Below, one piece after another: positions 1 to 7,603 of a DNA stretch of 28,178 nt. Every line of letters begins with the position of its first letter. Position 1 is the stretch's first letter. Made by a program: the position numbers and the translations under genes. The stretch is from an uncultured Clostridia bacterium (GTDB lineage: Bacteria; Bacillota; Clostridia; TANB77; CAG-508). The DNA lies in the NCBI GenBank assembly GCA_934122035.1, contig CAKOVP010000018.1, positions 1 to 28,178 of the forward strand, read 5' to 3'. A model generated the notes under the pieces. It saw only the letters and a list, made by a program, of their open reading frames with translations, was not told the DNA's origin and did not search any database.

Positions 1-237
1 AAGTATCCATTTTTCTTGGAGCATGCATTGAGAATGTTAAAAGATGATGGAATAATTTTTGCAGATAATATTTTGTATAAGGGATATGTAATGAGTGATT
101 ATAATAAGCACAAACAGCGTACTGCTGTTACTCATTTAAGGCAATATATTAAGGAAACAACTGAAAATCCAGAACTTGATACAAAAATACTCGATGTCGG
201 AGATGGATTAGCAATTACTAAAAAAGTTATAAAATAA
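1..237 (+). CDS. trmR: Class I SAM-dependent O-methyltransferase, TrmR/YrrM type (3' end only)
   Basis: The 5' part lies outside the window. The reading frame is open from base 1 and ends at TAA 235-237, leaving the last 78 residues. The segment KDDGIIFADNILYKGYV is the late Rossmann strand of family-3 O-methyltransferases, where the D-N pair helps bind the metal and substrate, and the ending ILDVGDGLAITKK is typical of the YrrM branch. In Bacillus subtilis, TrmR (YrrM) methylates 5-hydroxyuridine at tRNA position 34 to 5-methoxyuridine, and its gene neighbours the U32 hydroxylase genes. A U32 gene follows here at 2375, after two unrelated genes, which favours TrmR over a catechol-type methyltransferase. 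The family call is firm; the substrate is inferred from context. Confidence 0.72.
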   Translation, partial: KYPFFLEHALRMLKDDGIIFADNILYKGYVMSDYNKHKQRTAVTHLRQYIKETTENPELDTKILDVGDGLAITKKVIK

Positions 238-238
238 A

Positions 239-306
239 AATAAAGTTCAATTATTAATAAACTGAAGCTACAAAGCAGTGTAAGGTTAAAATAATTGAAC
301 TTTATT
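239..306. terminator. Perfect 17-bp inverted repeat, probable bidirectional terminator
   Basis: Bases 239-255 (AATAAAGTTCAATTATT) are the exact reverse complement of 290-306, with a 34-nt loop. The repeat lies between the convergent ends of the methyltransferase (stop 237) and the minus-strand membrane gene (stop 305-307, inside the right arm). The stem is AT-rich and the loop long for an intrinsic terminator. Convergent placement still makes termination the simplest role. Confidence 0.5.
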
Positions 307-880
307 ATATTTGCGAATATTGAATAAATGAATATATGACATCTATTATAAAAATAATAGAGCAAATGCGTAACAAAAAGGTTTGCAATTTTACAGGAGT
401 CTTTTTAGAAATAAAACCTGTAAATTTTTTAAACAAAGGAAAAACCACATAATTAAAAATAATGGCAACAAATCCCCAAACAAGAGAGTAAAAAAAGCAA
501 ATTCTTCCATTAATATTTAGAAATTCAGTTCTATAATCCCAAAGCCATAATCCATACATTGCATCTAGTCCGTAACCAATAGCATATTCAAAAATTGAGA
601 AAACTATTATTGCTGAAAAAAACAATTTTACAGGATTATTTTTAAATTTATCTAAAAATGATATTAAAATTAATCCGCCAAATCCATATATAGGGCATAT
701 AGGACCATAAAAAAATCCTCTATTTGCAAAATAGCCAAGAACAAAATAGCTATAAATAGTTTCCATTGTCCATCCTAAAAAAGAAAAGACGAAAAAATAA
801 AATAAATTGCATTGAAAGTTTGATAAATTTTTATTGTATCTATTATCTTTTTCTTCAACCGTTACAAGTGTTTGAACCAT
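305..880 (-). CDS. CmpB-like integral membrane protein (putative ABC-transporter type IV family, PF06541)
   Basis: This 191-residue protein is almost entirely membrane-embedded, with about five hydrophobic segments. Family landmarks are FFVFSFLGWTMETIYSYF near the N-terminus, NRGFFYGPICPIYGFGG around residues 52-68, and LWLWDYRTEFLNINGRICF around 110-128 followed by a S-L-V-W-G stretch. These match the poorly understood PF06541 family, annotated as a putative ABC-transporter type IV permease. No partner ATPase is nearby, so transport is unproven. The ATG at 880 is preceded by GAGG and by a good extended -10 promoter. The gene stands alone, opposite to its neighbours and between the two tRNA-modification genes. 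Family call good, function unknown. Confidence 0.75.
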   Translation of the reverse strand: MVQTLVTVEEKDNRYNKNLSNFQCNLFYFFVFSFLGWTMETIYSYFVLGYFANRGFFYGPICPIYGFGGLILISFLDKFKNNPVKLFFSAIIVFSIFEYAIGYGLDAMYGLWLWDYRTEFLNINGRICFFYSLVWGFVAIIFNYVVFPLFKKFTGFISKKTPVKLQTFLLRICSIIFIIDVIYSFIQYSQI

Positions 881-904
881 AAATACCTCGCATTCTGTAG
901 TTAG

Positions 905-933
905 ATAATAGCATAAAAATAAGGATAAAGCAA
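905..933 (-). promoter_or_regulatory. Sigma-A type promoter for the CmpB-like gene
   Basis: Read on the minus strand: TTGCTT (933-928), a 17-bp spacer, then TATTAT (910-905) preceded by TGC, giving an extended -10. It lies 25 bp upstream of the ATG at 880. Confidence 0.6.
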
Positions 934-994
934 TAATAAAAAAATTACAAAAATGTTTCTATAATATTACAATTACGTTAATTAAACAAAAAAA

Positions 995-1023
995 TTGAAA
1001 ATTAAAGGTATTACTGATATAAT
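995..1023 (+). promoter_or_regulatory. Sigma-A promoter for the coiled-coil protein
   Basis: TTGAAA (995-1000), a 17-bp spacer and TATAAT (1018-1023). The TTG that could be read as an upstream start codon for the following gene is the -35 element itself, so the real start must be downstream. Confidence 0.8.
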
Positions 1024-1063
1024 AATTGCACAGAATAATAAACATAAGAAAGGAAAATCTTAC

Positions 1064-2281
1064 ATGGAAGAAGAACTATATGAATACATAAATGATTTAT
1101 GCAACATTCTTGCAAAAATAAAAGAAAAAACACAAACAGAAATGCCAGAAATAGATGAAAAAATGCAAGTTGCAATAGAAGAACTTTCGAAAAAAATAGA
1201 ATTAGGGAAAAAAACATATATATATATAAAGTCGAGAAACAGTACAGAAAGAACATTAAATGACTTTGCAAAAATTTTTAAAAGATCTGTCACAATCGAA
1301 GAAATAAGAAGTATTGGACAACAAATTACGCCATATATTTCCGAAGAATATGAATTAAATAAAGAACAAAATGATATAAGTGCAGAATTAAGAAAATATA
1401 AAGCATACAATGCTATAAAAAATTTTGAATATGAATATCATAGTGATGTGGCAAGAATTAAAGCCGTTGATGAAAAAACAATGCAGAGAATATACGCATT
1501 AAAAGAGCAATATTTTAAGACGGAAAAAGTATTAGATGAAAGCAGAAAAGCTTTAACAGTAGAACCGAAAGGAATATCTCAAAAGGTAACAAGTTTCTTT
1601 AAAAGAGGTTTTATAAGAAGAAAGAATGATAAAATGGAACAAAATCAAATAGCGTTATCAAATGAATTGAAAGAAATGTTATCAAAGATGGATGAGCCTG
1701 TAGCCTTTGCTAAGAGAGATAAAAATAATATGTACCAACAAGTTTTTTATGATAAAAATAGCAATCCACTATACCTTATAGACCAGGCGTATAACTATGC
1801 AAGAGAATTAAGCATACCAGACACCAGAATAAAATTGACCGACTTTGAAAGGTTAAATTTAATCGGATCGTCACCAGAAGAAACTATAAAAACACTAGAA
1901 GGAAGAGTATTTTCAAGTGATGAATACAGTCAATTAGAAGTCGAAGCAAAGCTAGAAGAAAAAATTTTTGGTATGAGTAGTGAACAAATAGCCCAAAGAA
2001 TAACCGAATTGAAAACAAGACAAGAAAGAAATAGACAAGCTAAAAATAAACTTGGTACAAAATGTAAAGAGGTTACAGGAACAAAATATGAATCTTTTGT
2101 GGGATTTAGAAATGATGTTGTATATAGATCGTACACTGAAGCAAAAACAATAGAAGAACTAGAAAGTATGAATAATGAACTTGAAAATAACCAAGATGCA
2201 GTAAATAATATAAAACAAGAAAGTCAAGAATTTTCAAAAAGCAAAGGAACGAGACAAAAACAAGAAGAACCTGAACTTTAA
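1064..2281 (+). CDS. Uncharacterised coiled-coil protein
   Basis: I do not recognise this 405-residue protein. The ATG at 1064 is chosen because AAGAAAGGA ends about 8 bases upstream and the promoter occupies the earlier in-frame TTG. It has no signal peptide or membrane segment and is highly charged, rich in E, K, Q and N. Heptad-like helical stretches cover roughly residues 5-60, 100-185 and 300-405. A less helical middle segment contains QQVFYDKNSNPLYLIDQAYN, FERLNLIGSSPEETIKTL and the TKYESFVGFRNDVVYRS element, which could be a small globular core. The tail is Gln/Glu/Lys-rich and probably disordered. The gene is monocistronic, with its own promoter before it and a new promoter right after it. 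Cytoplasmic; function unknown. Confidence 0.72.
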   Translation: MEEELYEYINDLCNILAKIKEKTQTEMPEIDEKMQVAIEELSKKIELGKKTYIYIKSRNSTERTLNDFAKIFKRSVTIEEIRSIGQQITPYISEEYELNKEQNDISAELRKYKAYNAIKNFEYEYHSDVARIKAVDEKTMQRIYALKEQYFKTEKVLDESRKALTVEPKGISQKVTSFFKRGFIRRKNDKMEQNQIALSNELKEMLSKMDEPVAFAKRDKNNMYQQVFYDKNSNPLYLIDQAYNYARELSIPDTRIKLTDFERLNLIGSSPEETIKTLEGRVFSSDEYSQLEVEAKLEEKIFGMSSEQIAQRITELKTRQERNRQAKNKLGTKCKEVTGTKYESFVGFRNDVVYRSYTEAKTIEELESMNNELENNQDAVNNIKQESQEFSKSKGTRQKQEEPEL

Positions 2282-2299
2282 TAAAAATGGAATAAAACA

Positions 2300-2328
2300 T
2301 TGAAAAAAAGCCTGTTTTCTGGTATTAT
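2300..2328 (+). promoter_or_regulatory. Sigma-A promoter for the U32 hydroxylase gene
   Basis: TTGAAA (2300-2305), a 17-bp spacer and TATTAT (2323-2328), starting 19 bp after the stop of the preceding gene and 47 bp before the ATG. Confidence 0.75.
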
Positions 2329-2374
2329 ATATAAAGATAAGAATTTGAGATTATATAATATAAGGAGAAAATAA

Positions 2375-3610
2375 ATGAAAAAACCAGAACTTTTAGCACC
2401 AGCAGGCTCTTTTGAAAAAGCAAAAGTTGCTTTTATGTATGGAGCAGATGCAGTCTATTGTGGAACTGCATCTTTATCTTTGCGCAGTAGAGCAGAAGTA
2501 GACGATAATGATTTGGAAAAAACAATTGAATATGCACATTCAATTGGAAAAAAAGTATATGCAGCATTAAATATTTATGCTTGGGATACAAATTACGAAG
2601 AGATTGAAAAACAAGTAAAAATGTTAGACAGAGTACATGTTGATGCCATAATTGCATCTGATGGTGGTGTTATTCAAAAAATAAAAGAAGTTGCACCAAA
2701 CATAGAAATACACGTAAGTACACAGGCAAATGTTGTAAGTTATCATTCTGCAAAATTTTGGTATGATAATGGCGCAGAAAGAGTAATTTTAGGAAGAGAA
2801 ACAAGTAAAGATCAAATTGAAGAAATAATGAAAAATAAGCCATCAGACTTAGAAATTGAGATGTTTATACACGGAGCTTTATGTTGGGCTTATTCTGGAA
2901 GATGCTTTTTAAGCGAATATTTATCTTGCAGGTCTGCTAATTTAGGAGACTGCTCTCAAAGTTGTAGATGGGCATATAATATGTATCTAGAGGAAAAAAA
3001 TAAACCAGGAAACCTAATGCCAGTAGAAACAGATGAAAATGGAACATACATATTATCTTCTAAAGATTTATGCTTAATAAAAGAAATACCAGAAATTATA
3101 AAAATGGGAGTAGATAGTTTAAAAATAGAAGGTAGATTAAAAACAGAATATTATTTGGCATCAGTTGTAAATGTGTATAGAAATGCAATAGACGATTATA
3201 TGGCAAATCCAGAAGGATACGATTATACAAAATATTTAAAAGAACTGGAAAAAGTAAAAACAAGAGGACTTACAACATTCTATTTTAATGATAGAAATAA
3301 TAAAGACTTCCAAGAATACGAAGGAAAGCAATACAACCCAGATTATGAATTTGGAGGAAAAATATTAGAAGACAAAGAGGCAAATTCAAATGTATTAATA
3401 GAAATAAAAAATAAATTAAGCATAGGAGATACATTAGAATTAATAATTCCAAATGAGGTAATCCCAAAAGTATTTAAAATAGAAAAACTAATCGATTCAA
3501 AAACAATGGAAGAAATTAACACAGTAAATCCAGGAAAACAAGGACAAACAGTAATAATAAATATCCCATATGAAGTAAAAAAAGGCTGGATATTAAGGAG
3601 AAAGAAATAA
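2375..3610 (+). CDS. trhP: U32 family (peptidase-like) tRNA 5-hydroxyuridine synthase, TrhP type
   Basis: This 411-residue protein begins with KPELLAPAGSFEKAKVAF, the usual U32 N-terminus. It carries the full U32 signature EMFIHGALCWAYSGRCFLSE (about residues 165-184) followed by GDCSQSCRW. These supply the four cysteines that hold the iron-sulfur cluster in TrhP/RlhA proteins. Although named peptidases, TrhP proteins hydroxylate uridine-34 of tRNA using prephenate. In B. subtilis the paralogues YrrN and YrrO do this next to TrmR. The length fits the longer YrrO form (TrhP2); no YrrN-like partner is visible. The start is set by ATAAGGAG about 7 bases before the ATG. The TrmR remnant upstream supports the mo5U pathway. 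RlhA (23S rRNA) or an ordinary YhbU-like role is less likely. Confidence 0.8.
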   Translation: MKKPELLAPAGSFEKAKVAFMYGADAVYCGTASLSLRSRAEVDDNDLEKTIEYAHSIGKKVYAALNIYAWDTNYEEIEKQVKMLDRVHVDAIIASDGGVIQKIKEVAPNIEIHVSTQANVVSYHSAKFWYDNGAERVILGRETSKDQIEEIMKNKPSDLEIEMFIHGALCWAYSGRCFLSEYLSCRSANLGDCSQSCRWAYNMYLEEKNKPGNLMPVETDENGTYILSSKDLCLIKEIPEIIKMGVDSLKIEGRLKTEYYLASVVNVYRNAIDDYMANPEGYDYTKYLKELEKVKTRGLTTFYFNDRNNKDFQEYEGKQYNPDYEFGGKILEDKEANSNVLIEIKNKLSIGDTLELIIPNEVIPKVFKIEKLIDSKTMEEINTVNPGKQGQTVIINIPYEVKKGWILRRKK

Positions 3611-3625
3611 TATTTTTAAGCTATA

Positions 3626-3776
3626 TGCGATAAAAAACTAATACAGTTGTAAAAAGAATATTCTTCGTCAAAACATCTTCAAACTGCTTACAAAATTATA
3701 AATCATCAATTTTGCAAGCAGTTATTTGAGTTATTGACTCGAATATTTTTTTCCAATGTATTAGTTTTTTTATGCA
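3626..3776. repeat. 151-bp imperfect long hairpin between convergent genes
   Basis: The two halves (3626-3700 and 3701-3776) are reverse complements over nearly their whole length with a few mismatches and small bulges. Outer arms are around AAAAAACTAATACA (3632-3645) against TGTATTAGTTTTTTT (3757-3771), and inner arms AACTGCTTACAAAATT (3682-3697) against AATTTTGCAAGCAGTT, one mismatch. This exceeds a normal intrinsic terminator, so it may be a MITE-like palindromic element acting as a bidirectional terminator for trhP and the DUF368 gene. No copy of it was seen elsewhere in the window. Confidence 0.65.
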
Positions 3777-3789
3777 ATTTTTATTAGAT

Positions 3790-4611
3790 TTAATTTTTGC
3801 TTTCTAAATTTGCTAGTTTATAAGAGAGTAGTAGGCTTATTAAAAATAATATTACGCAAATAATCTCATTAACTCCATATATAAATCCAGGAAATAATAC
3901 GAAAACAGAGCCGAGGGTGAAGCCTATTATGGAATAAGAAATCTGCTCGTGATGTTTTTCGAATAAGCATTTTATAATTTTTATCCATAAAAGACTTCCG
4001 ACTAAAATTCCAATTCCCATAGGTATAAGTACATTTAAATTTAAACTTGCAATAGCAGAAATGTATTTAGAGTAAACACCTAAGCACATTAAAATTACGG
4101 TATTGCTAATTCCAGGTACAACAATTCCAATAGACATTAAAAAGCCAGAGAGAAATAAGTACCAAGAGTAAGAAGAAAAAGAGAGAGCTAAGTTGGTAAA
4201 GTAAAAATAGTTTTCTATAAAAATTAGAGAAACTCCTAATAAAAAAGAGAAAATTAGCGGAACTAATTTCTTTATATTAAAAGGTTTTTGTGTGGTTGAG
4301 GCTTGCTTAAATAATGCTGGAATGGTTCCTAAAATTAATCCTATAAAAACAAAGCTAGAATATGCTTGGTACTTGAAAAAAAAATATTTTATTATATTTC
4401 CAAACAATACAATTCCTACAAAGGCACCAAAGGCTATTGAAAATAAATATAAAAAGTTTTGCTTGAAATTTTTAAAAAAATTAGATACACAATAAATTAA
4501 ATTCTCGTAAATTCCAAAAATAACACAAAAAACTCCACTACTAACACCAGGTAAAATTGCACCAAAACCAATTAAAATGCCGATAAAAAAATTAATAATA
4601 AATTTTTTCAT
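3790..4611 (-). CDS. popT: DUF368 membrane protein, PopT-type polyprenyl-phosphate transporter
   Basis: The start MKKFIINFFIGILIGFGAIL continues into PGVSSGVFCVIFGIYE, the DUF368 N-terminal hairpin. A second inverted copy, GIVVPGISNTVILMCLGVYS, lies in the middle of the protein, as expected from the family's internal repeat. About eight hydrophobic segments are visible. DUF368 proteins recycle undecaprenyl phosphate across the membrane for cell-wall polymer synthesis, which fits the murF, ddl and GT51 genes in the window. Start choice is uncertain. The ATG at 4611 has its AAGGAG site 19 bases away. The same site is 7 bases from an in-frame ATT at 4623, and the frame extends to an ATG at 4647 without an SD. 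The gene is convergent with trhP. Confidence 0.82.
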   Translation of the reverse strand: MKKFIINFFIGILIGFGAILPGVSSGVFCVIFGIYENLIYCVSNFFKNFKQNFLYLFSIAFGAFVGIVLFGNIIKYFFFKYQAYSSFVFIGLILGTIPALFKQASTTQKPFNIKKLVPLIFSFLLGVSLIFIENYFYFTNLALSFSSYSWYLFLSGFLMSIGIVVPGISNTVILMCLGVYSKYISAIASLNLNVLIPMGIGILVGSLLWIKIIKCLFEKHHEQISYSIIGFTLGSVFVLFPGFIYGVNEIICVILFLISLLLSYKLANLESKN

Positions 4612-4841
4612 AATCCAATAAATAAAAAATCTCCTTAAAAAATTCATACACGATTGTATTCAAAATTTTTAATTTTATAGAAAAAATATAGTAGTAACTA
4701 AATTAAAAATTTATGTGTATTTGTAAGAAAAATGTATGATTATTCAAATTAATACAAATAGCTAATACAATATATGAGTAAGTGTTGTAAAAATAGAACA
4801 AAATAATTTTTATGGGTCAGGCACAAATAAAAAAACTATAA
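4612..4841. other. Intergenic region between divergent popT and sigK
   Basis: AT-rich sequence with no open frame of note. It must hold the popT promoter, for which I see only weak candidates (TTTAGT-N17-TATAAA on the minus strand, about 4674-4702), and it leads into the sigK promoter. The 11-mer GGGTCAGGCAC lies at 4814-4824. Confidence 0.4.
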
Positions 4842-4850
4842 CATATACTT
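4842..4850 (+). promoter_or_regulatory. Candidate mother-cell (SigE/SigK-type) -10 for sigK
   Basis: CATATACTT resembles the CATAnnnT -10 element of SigE/SigK promoters. It sits just upstream of a short leader ending in GGAGG (4868-4872). An AC at 4823-4824, 17 bases upstream, would fit a SigK -35. No good sigma-A site is seen. Assignment is by motif only. Confidence 0.4.
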
Positions 4851-4880
4851 ATGGTATAGCAAAAAATGGAGGTGCCTTAT

Positions 4881-5579
4881 ATGCCAGCTGTTTCAATTAT
4901 GGGTTTTTTGAGTTTCTTACAGAGTGCAATATTTGTTATAGGCTATATTTCTAGCAGTAATTTATTCCCGGAACCATTAACAGCAGAAGAAGAGAAAGAA
5001 TGTTTAGAAAAAATGAAAAATGGCGATGAAGATGCAAAAAATATTCTTATAGAAAGAAACTTAAGATTAGTAGCACATATTGCAAAAAAATATGCTACTA
5101 CAAACATAGAACAAGAAGACCTAATTTCAATAGGAACAATTGGACTAATAAAGGGAATAAATAGCTTTAATATTAGTAAAGGAGCACGACTTTCTACATA
5201 TGTGGCAAGATGTATAGATAACGAAATATTAATGTATTTAAGAAGTATCAAAAAATTAGGTGCAGAGGTTTATTTGGAAGATACAATAGGCAAAGATAAA
5301 GATGATAATAAAGTGACCTTGAAGGAAGTTTTAGAAAATAATGAAAAAAATATAGAAGAAGAAGTAGACTTAAAAATGAAGATTAAAAAATTGTATCAAA
5401 AAATAAAGGAAGTTTTAAAAGATAGAGAAAAAACAATAATAGAATTAAGATTTGGATTAGATGGAGATAAACCAAAAACGCAAAGACAAATTGCTAAAAT
5501 GATGGGAATATCAAGAAGCTATGTTTCAAGAATAGAAACAAAAGCTATAGGAAAACTTGCTCAGGAATTTAAAGAATAA
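4881..5579 (+). CDS. sigK: RNA polymerase sporulation sigma factor SigK (pro-sigma-K)
   Basis: SigK directs late mother-cell transcription (coat and cortex genes) during sporulation. This 232-residue protein has a hydrophobic pro-sequence (SIMGFLSFLQSAIFVIGYIS, about residues 5-24) which the protease SpoIVFB removes. Region 2 follows, with ERNLRLVAHIAKKY, EDLISIGTIGLIKGI and TYVARCIDNEILMYLR, then region 4 with DREKTIIELRFGL and TQRQIAKMMGISRSYVSRIE. The ATG at 4881 is chosen because GGAGG ends 8 bases upstream; an in-frame ATG at 4866 overlaps that site. The gene is contiguous, with no skin-type insertion, and the pro-sequence is kept, unlike in Clostridioides difficile. Monocistronic. Confidence 0.93.
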   Translation: MPAVSIMGFLSFLQSAIFVIGYISSSNLFPEPLTAEEEKECLEKMKNGDEDAKNILIERNLRLVAHIAKKYATTNIEQEDLISIGTIGLIKGINSFNISKGARLSTYVARCIDNEILMYLRSIKKLGAEVYLEDTIGKDKDDNKVTLKEVLENNEKNIEEEVDLKMKIKKLYQKIKEVLKDREKTIIELRFGLDGDKPKTQRQIAKMMGISRSYVSRIETKAIGKLAQEFKE

Positions 5580-5665
5580 TAGAATATTATAGTAGAGAAT
5601 TACATAAGTTTGAATTGGATTAGAAACAAATAGATATTTTAGGAAGAACCATACATTAAAAGTGT

Positions 5666-5728
5666 AAATAAAAAATAAAGAAAGAACCCAAACTGTTAGC
5701 CGACAATTTGAGTTCATTTTTTATTTAT
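5666..5728. terminator. Bidirectional terminator between sigK and the glycosyltransferase
   Basis: The stem GAACCCAAACTGTT (5684-5697) pairs with GACAATTTGAGTTC (5702-5715), allowing G-U pairs. It is flanked on the left by an A-rich run and on the right by TTTTTTATTT, giving U-tracts in both directions. Confidence 0.75.
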
Positions 5729-5730
5729 TA

Positions 5731-6873
5731 TTAATTTAATGTAGAATCTCCTGCTAGTATTATATTACAAATATCCTTTGTAGAGTTTTTCTTTGCTAAA
5801 AGTTTTGTGTTAATTTTCATTTTGCGTAATCTAGCTTTATCAGATAGAAGTTCAGATATTATTTTATCAAAATCATCTGTTTTTTTAAGCCAAATTGCAA
5901 CTCCTGCTTTTTCTAAAAAAGCTGCATTTTCTTCCTCTTGGCCAGGAATTGGATTTATTGCAACAATTGGCAAACCAGATGCTAAGCTTTCTGTTGTTGT
6001 AAGACCACCAGGTTTTGTAACAACTAAGTCCGAAATACTCATTAATTCTGGTACCTGATGAGTAAATCCTAAAACTTTTACTATAGACTCAGCGTGTTCT
6101 TCTTGGACAAGCTTTTCAAAAGATAGTTTCATTTTTTCATTTTTACCAGATATTGCAACTATTTGATGTTCTGTAACATTGTTAATAAATGCTTTTAATA
6201 TCTTTAAAGTTTGCTCTCTTCCAAGACCAAATTCTCCGCCACCAAAAAATAGAATAACTTTTTTATCTGGATTTAATTCCATAGAAGTCATAATTTTTGC
6301 CTTATTATAATGCTTTAAAAATCTGTTAGAAAGTGGAATACCAGTTGCAAAAACTTTATTCTCTGGTATGTTACTGTTAATTAAATCCTGTTTCATTTTT
6401 TCATGAGATACAAAGAAATAATCAACATATTCTTTACCAACTAGCCATTGCTCGTGAGGAGCAAAATCTGTCATTATAGTTGCTAATTTGCAATCAATTA
6501 AAGCCTTTCTCTTTAAATAACTAACCATTTGACTTCCGAATGGATGTGTAGAAATAACGATATCTGGATTGTATTCTTTTAATAATTTTAGCAATTTTTT
6601 AGCCATTAGATTATTGGAAGTAGAACTAATATGAGCTAAAGGCCCCTTTTGAGAAAGCAAATATACTTCACCCCAAGCCCAAGGAAATTTTTTAGCCATT
6701 TCTTTATAAGCTGTAGTTGTAATTGCATTAATTGGTTTATTAACATATTTCATACAATCAACTAAATTAGTTTCATAATCTTTAAAATTATCATCAATGC
6801 ATTGCTTTATAGAGTTTGCAGCAGATAAATGGCCACCTCCATAAGATGCATAAAAAATCAAAATTTTTTTCAT
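5731..6873 (-). CDS. UgtP/MGDG-synthase-like glycolipid glycosyltransferase (MurG-like GT28)
   Basis: This 380-residue protein matches the usual length of processive diacylglycerol glucosyltransferases. The N-terminal half has FYASYGGGHLSAANSIKQ (residues 7-24), the acceptor-side motif of the MGDG-synthase domain. The C-terminal half has ILFFGGGEFGLGREQTLKIL and VTKPGGLTTTESLASGLP plus PGQEEENA, the GT28 nucleotide-sugar site. Such enzymes transfer sugars from UDP-sugar to diacylglycerol at the inner membrane face, making glycolipids and often the lipoteichoic acid anchor. The start at 6873 is set by AAAGGA 7-8 bases upstream; the frame stays open to 6939 but without an SD. A weak promoter (TTGCTT-N16-TATGAT, minus strand, about 6905-6932) overlaps that extension. 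The sugar and lipid cannot be read from sequence. Confidence 0.8.
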   Translation of the reverse strand: MKKILIFYASYGGGHLSAANSIKQCIDDNFKDYETNLVDCMKYVNKPINAITTTAYKEMAKKFPWAWGEVYLLSQKGPLAHISSTSNNLMAKKLLKLLKEYNPDIVISTHPFGSQMVSYLKRKALIDCKLATIMTDFAPHEQWLVGKEYVDYFFVSHEKMKQDLINSNIPENKVFATGIPLSNRFLKHYNKAKIMTSMELNPDKKVILFFGGGEFGLGREQTLKILKAFINNVTEHQIVAISGKNEKMKLSFEKLVQEEHAESIVKVLGFTHQVPELMSISDLVVTKPGGLTTTESLASGLPIVAINPIPGQEEENAAFLEKAGVAIWLKKTDDFDKIISELLSDKARLRKMKINTKLLAKKNSTKDICNIILAGDSTLN

Positions 6874-7120
6874 AATATTTTTCCTTTCAAGATAAGCAAA
6901 TTTTATCATAAAAATAAAAAAAACAAAAGCAAAATGCATAAATTTAGAAAAATTACCAATAATAAATAAGAAAAATATAAAGTAATAGAAAATTGAAAAT
7001 AAAGTTTTAAAGGTATTAAAAAAATTAAAGCAAAATAAATGGTTATAAATTTATTAAATATTTAAAAATAATATAAGAAAAAATTTAAAAAATATATTTA
7101 TGCTTAAAGGAGGAATGGAA

Positions 7121-7588
7121 TTGGGAGTAAAAAAGTTTATTATGGTAATACTTGGAATTATTTTAATTACAGTACTATCTATATTAACAATTAAAATAAA
7201 AAATGTAGAAGCGGCGAGTTATTCAAATGGAACATCAGATGTACAACTTTTAGCAAGAGCAATAAATGGAGAAGCAAGAGGAGAACCATATGAAGGACAA
7301 GTTGCGGTTGGCGCTGTAATATTAAATAGAGTAAAATCGTCAAGTTTTCCTAATACAATTGCCGGGGTAATTTATGAACCGGGAGCGTTTACAGCTGTAT
7401 CTGATGGACAAATAAATGTACCAATAGCAGAAAATTCTACAATTGTAAAAGCTGCAAGAGATGCACTAAATGGATGGGATCCATCAGGAGGAGCATTATA
7501 TTATTTTAACCCGAGCACTGCAACAAATAAATGGATATGGTCTAGACCATTAATAAAAACAATTGGAAAACACAGATTTTGCAAGTAA
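7121..7588 (+). CDS. sleB: Spore cortex-lytic enzyme SleB-type cell wall hydrolase
   Basis: The catalytic domain runs from about residue 40 to the end. It includes LLARAINGEARGEPYEGQVA, whose first Glu of GEARGE is the probable catalytic acid, then VGAVILNRVKSSSFPNT, and a C-terminal WSRPLIKTIGKHRFCK ending typical of Hydrolase_2 (SleB/CwlJ) proteins. Residues 5-24 form a signal segment ending near VEAAS. The TTG at 7121 is the likely start because AAAGGAGG ends 7 bases before it; the upstream in-frame ATG at 7100 precedes this site and ATG 7115 is too close. The protein has 155 residues and lacks the N-terminal peptidoglycan-binding domain of Bacillus SleB. It is followed after 15 bp by ypeB, its usual partner. 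Role: muramic-lactam-specific cortex hydrolysis at germination. Confidence 0.88.
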   Translation: MGVKKFIMVILGIILITVLSILTIKIKNVEAASYSNGTSDVQLLARAINGEARGEPYEGQVAVGAVILNRVKSSSFPNTIAGVIYEPGAFTAVSDGQINVPIAENSTIVKAARDALNGWDPSGGALYYFNPSTATNKWIWSRPLIKTIGKHRFCK

Positions 7589-7603
7589 AAGGAGGTTTAA
7601 AAT

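Noticed and set aside
995..1063. N-terminal extension of the coiled-coil protein from a TTG at 995
   Set aside because: The TTG is the -35 box of a clear promoter whose -10 is at 1018-1023; a good SD precedes the ATG at 1064.
6874..6939. N-terminal extension of the glycosyltransferase
   Set aside because: No SD, hydrophobic stretch not typical of the family, and the region overlaps the probable promoter; MKKILIFYAS at 6873 is the family start.
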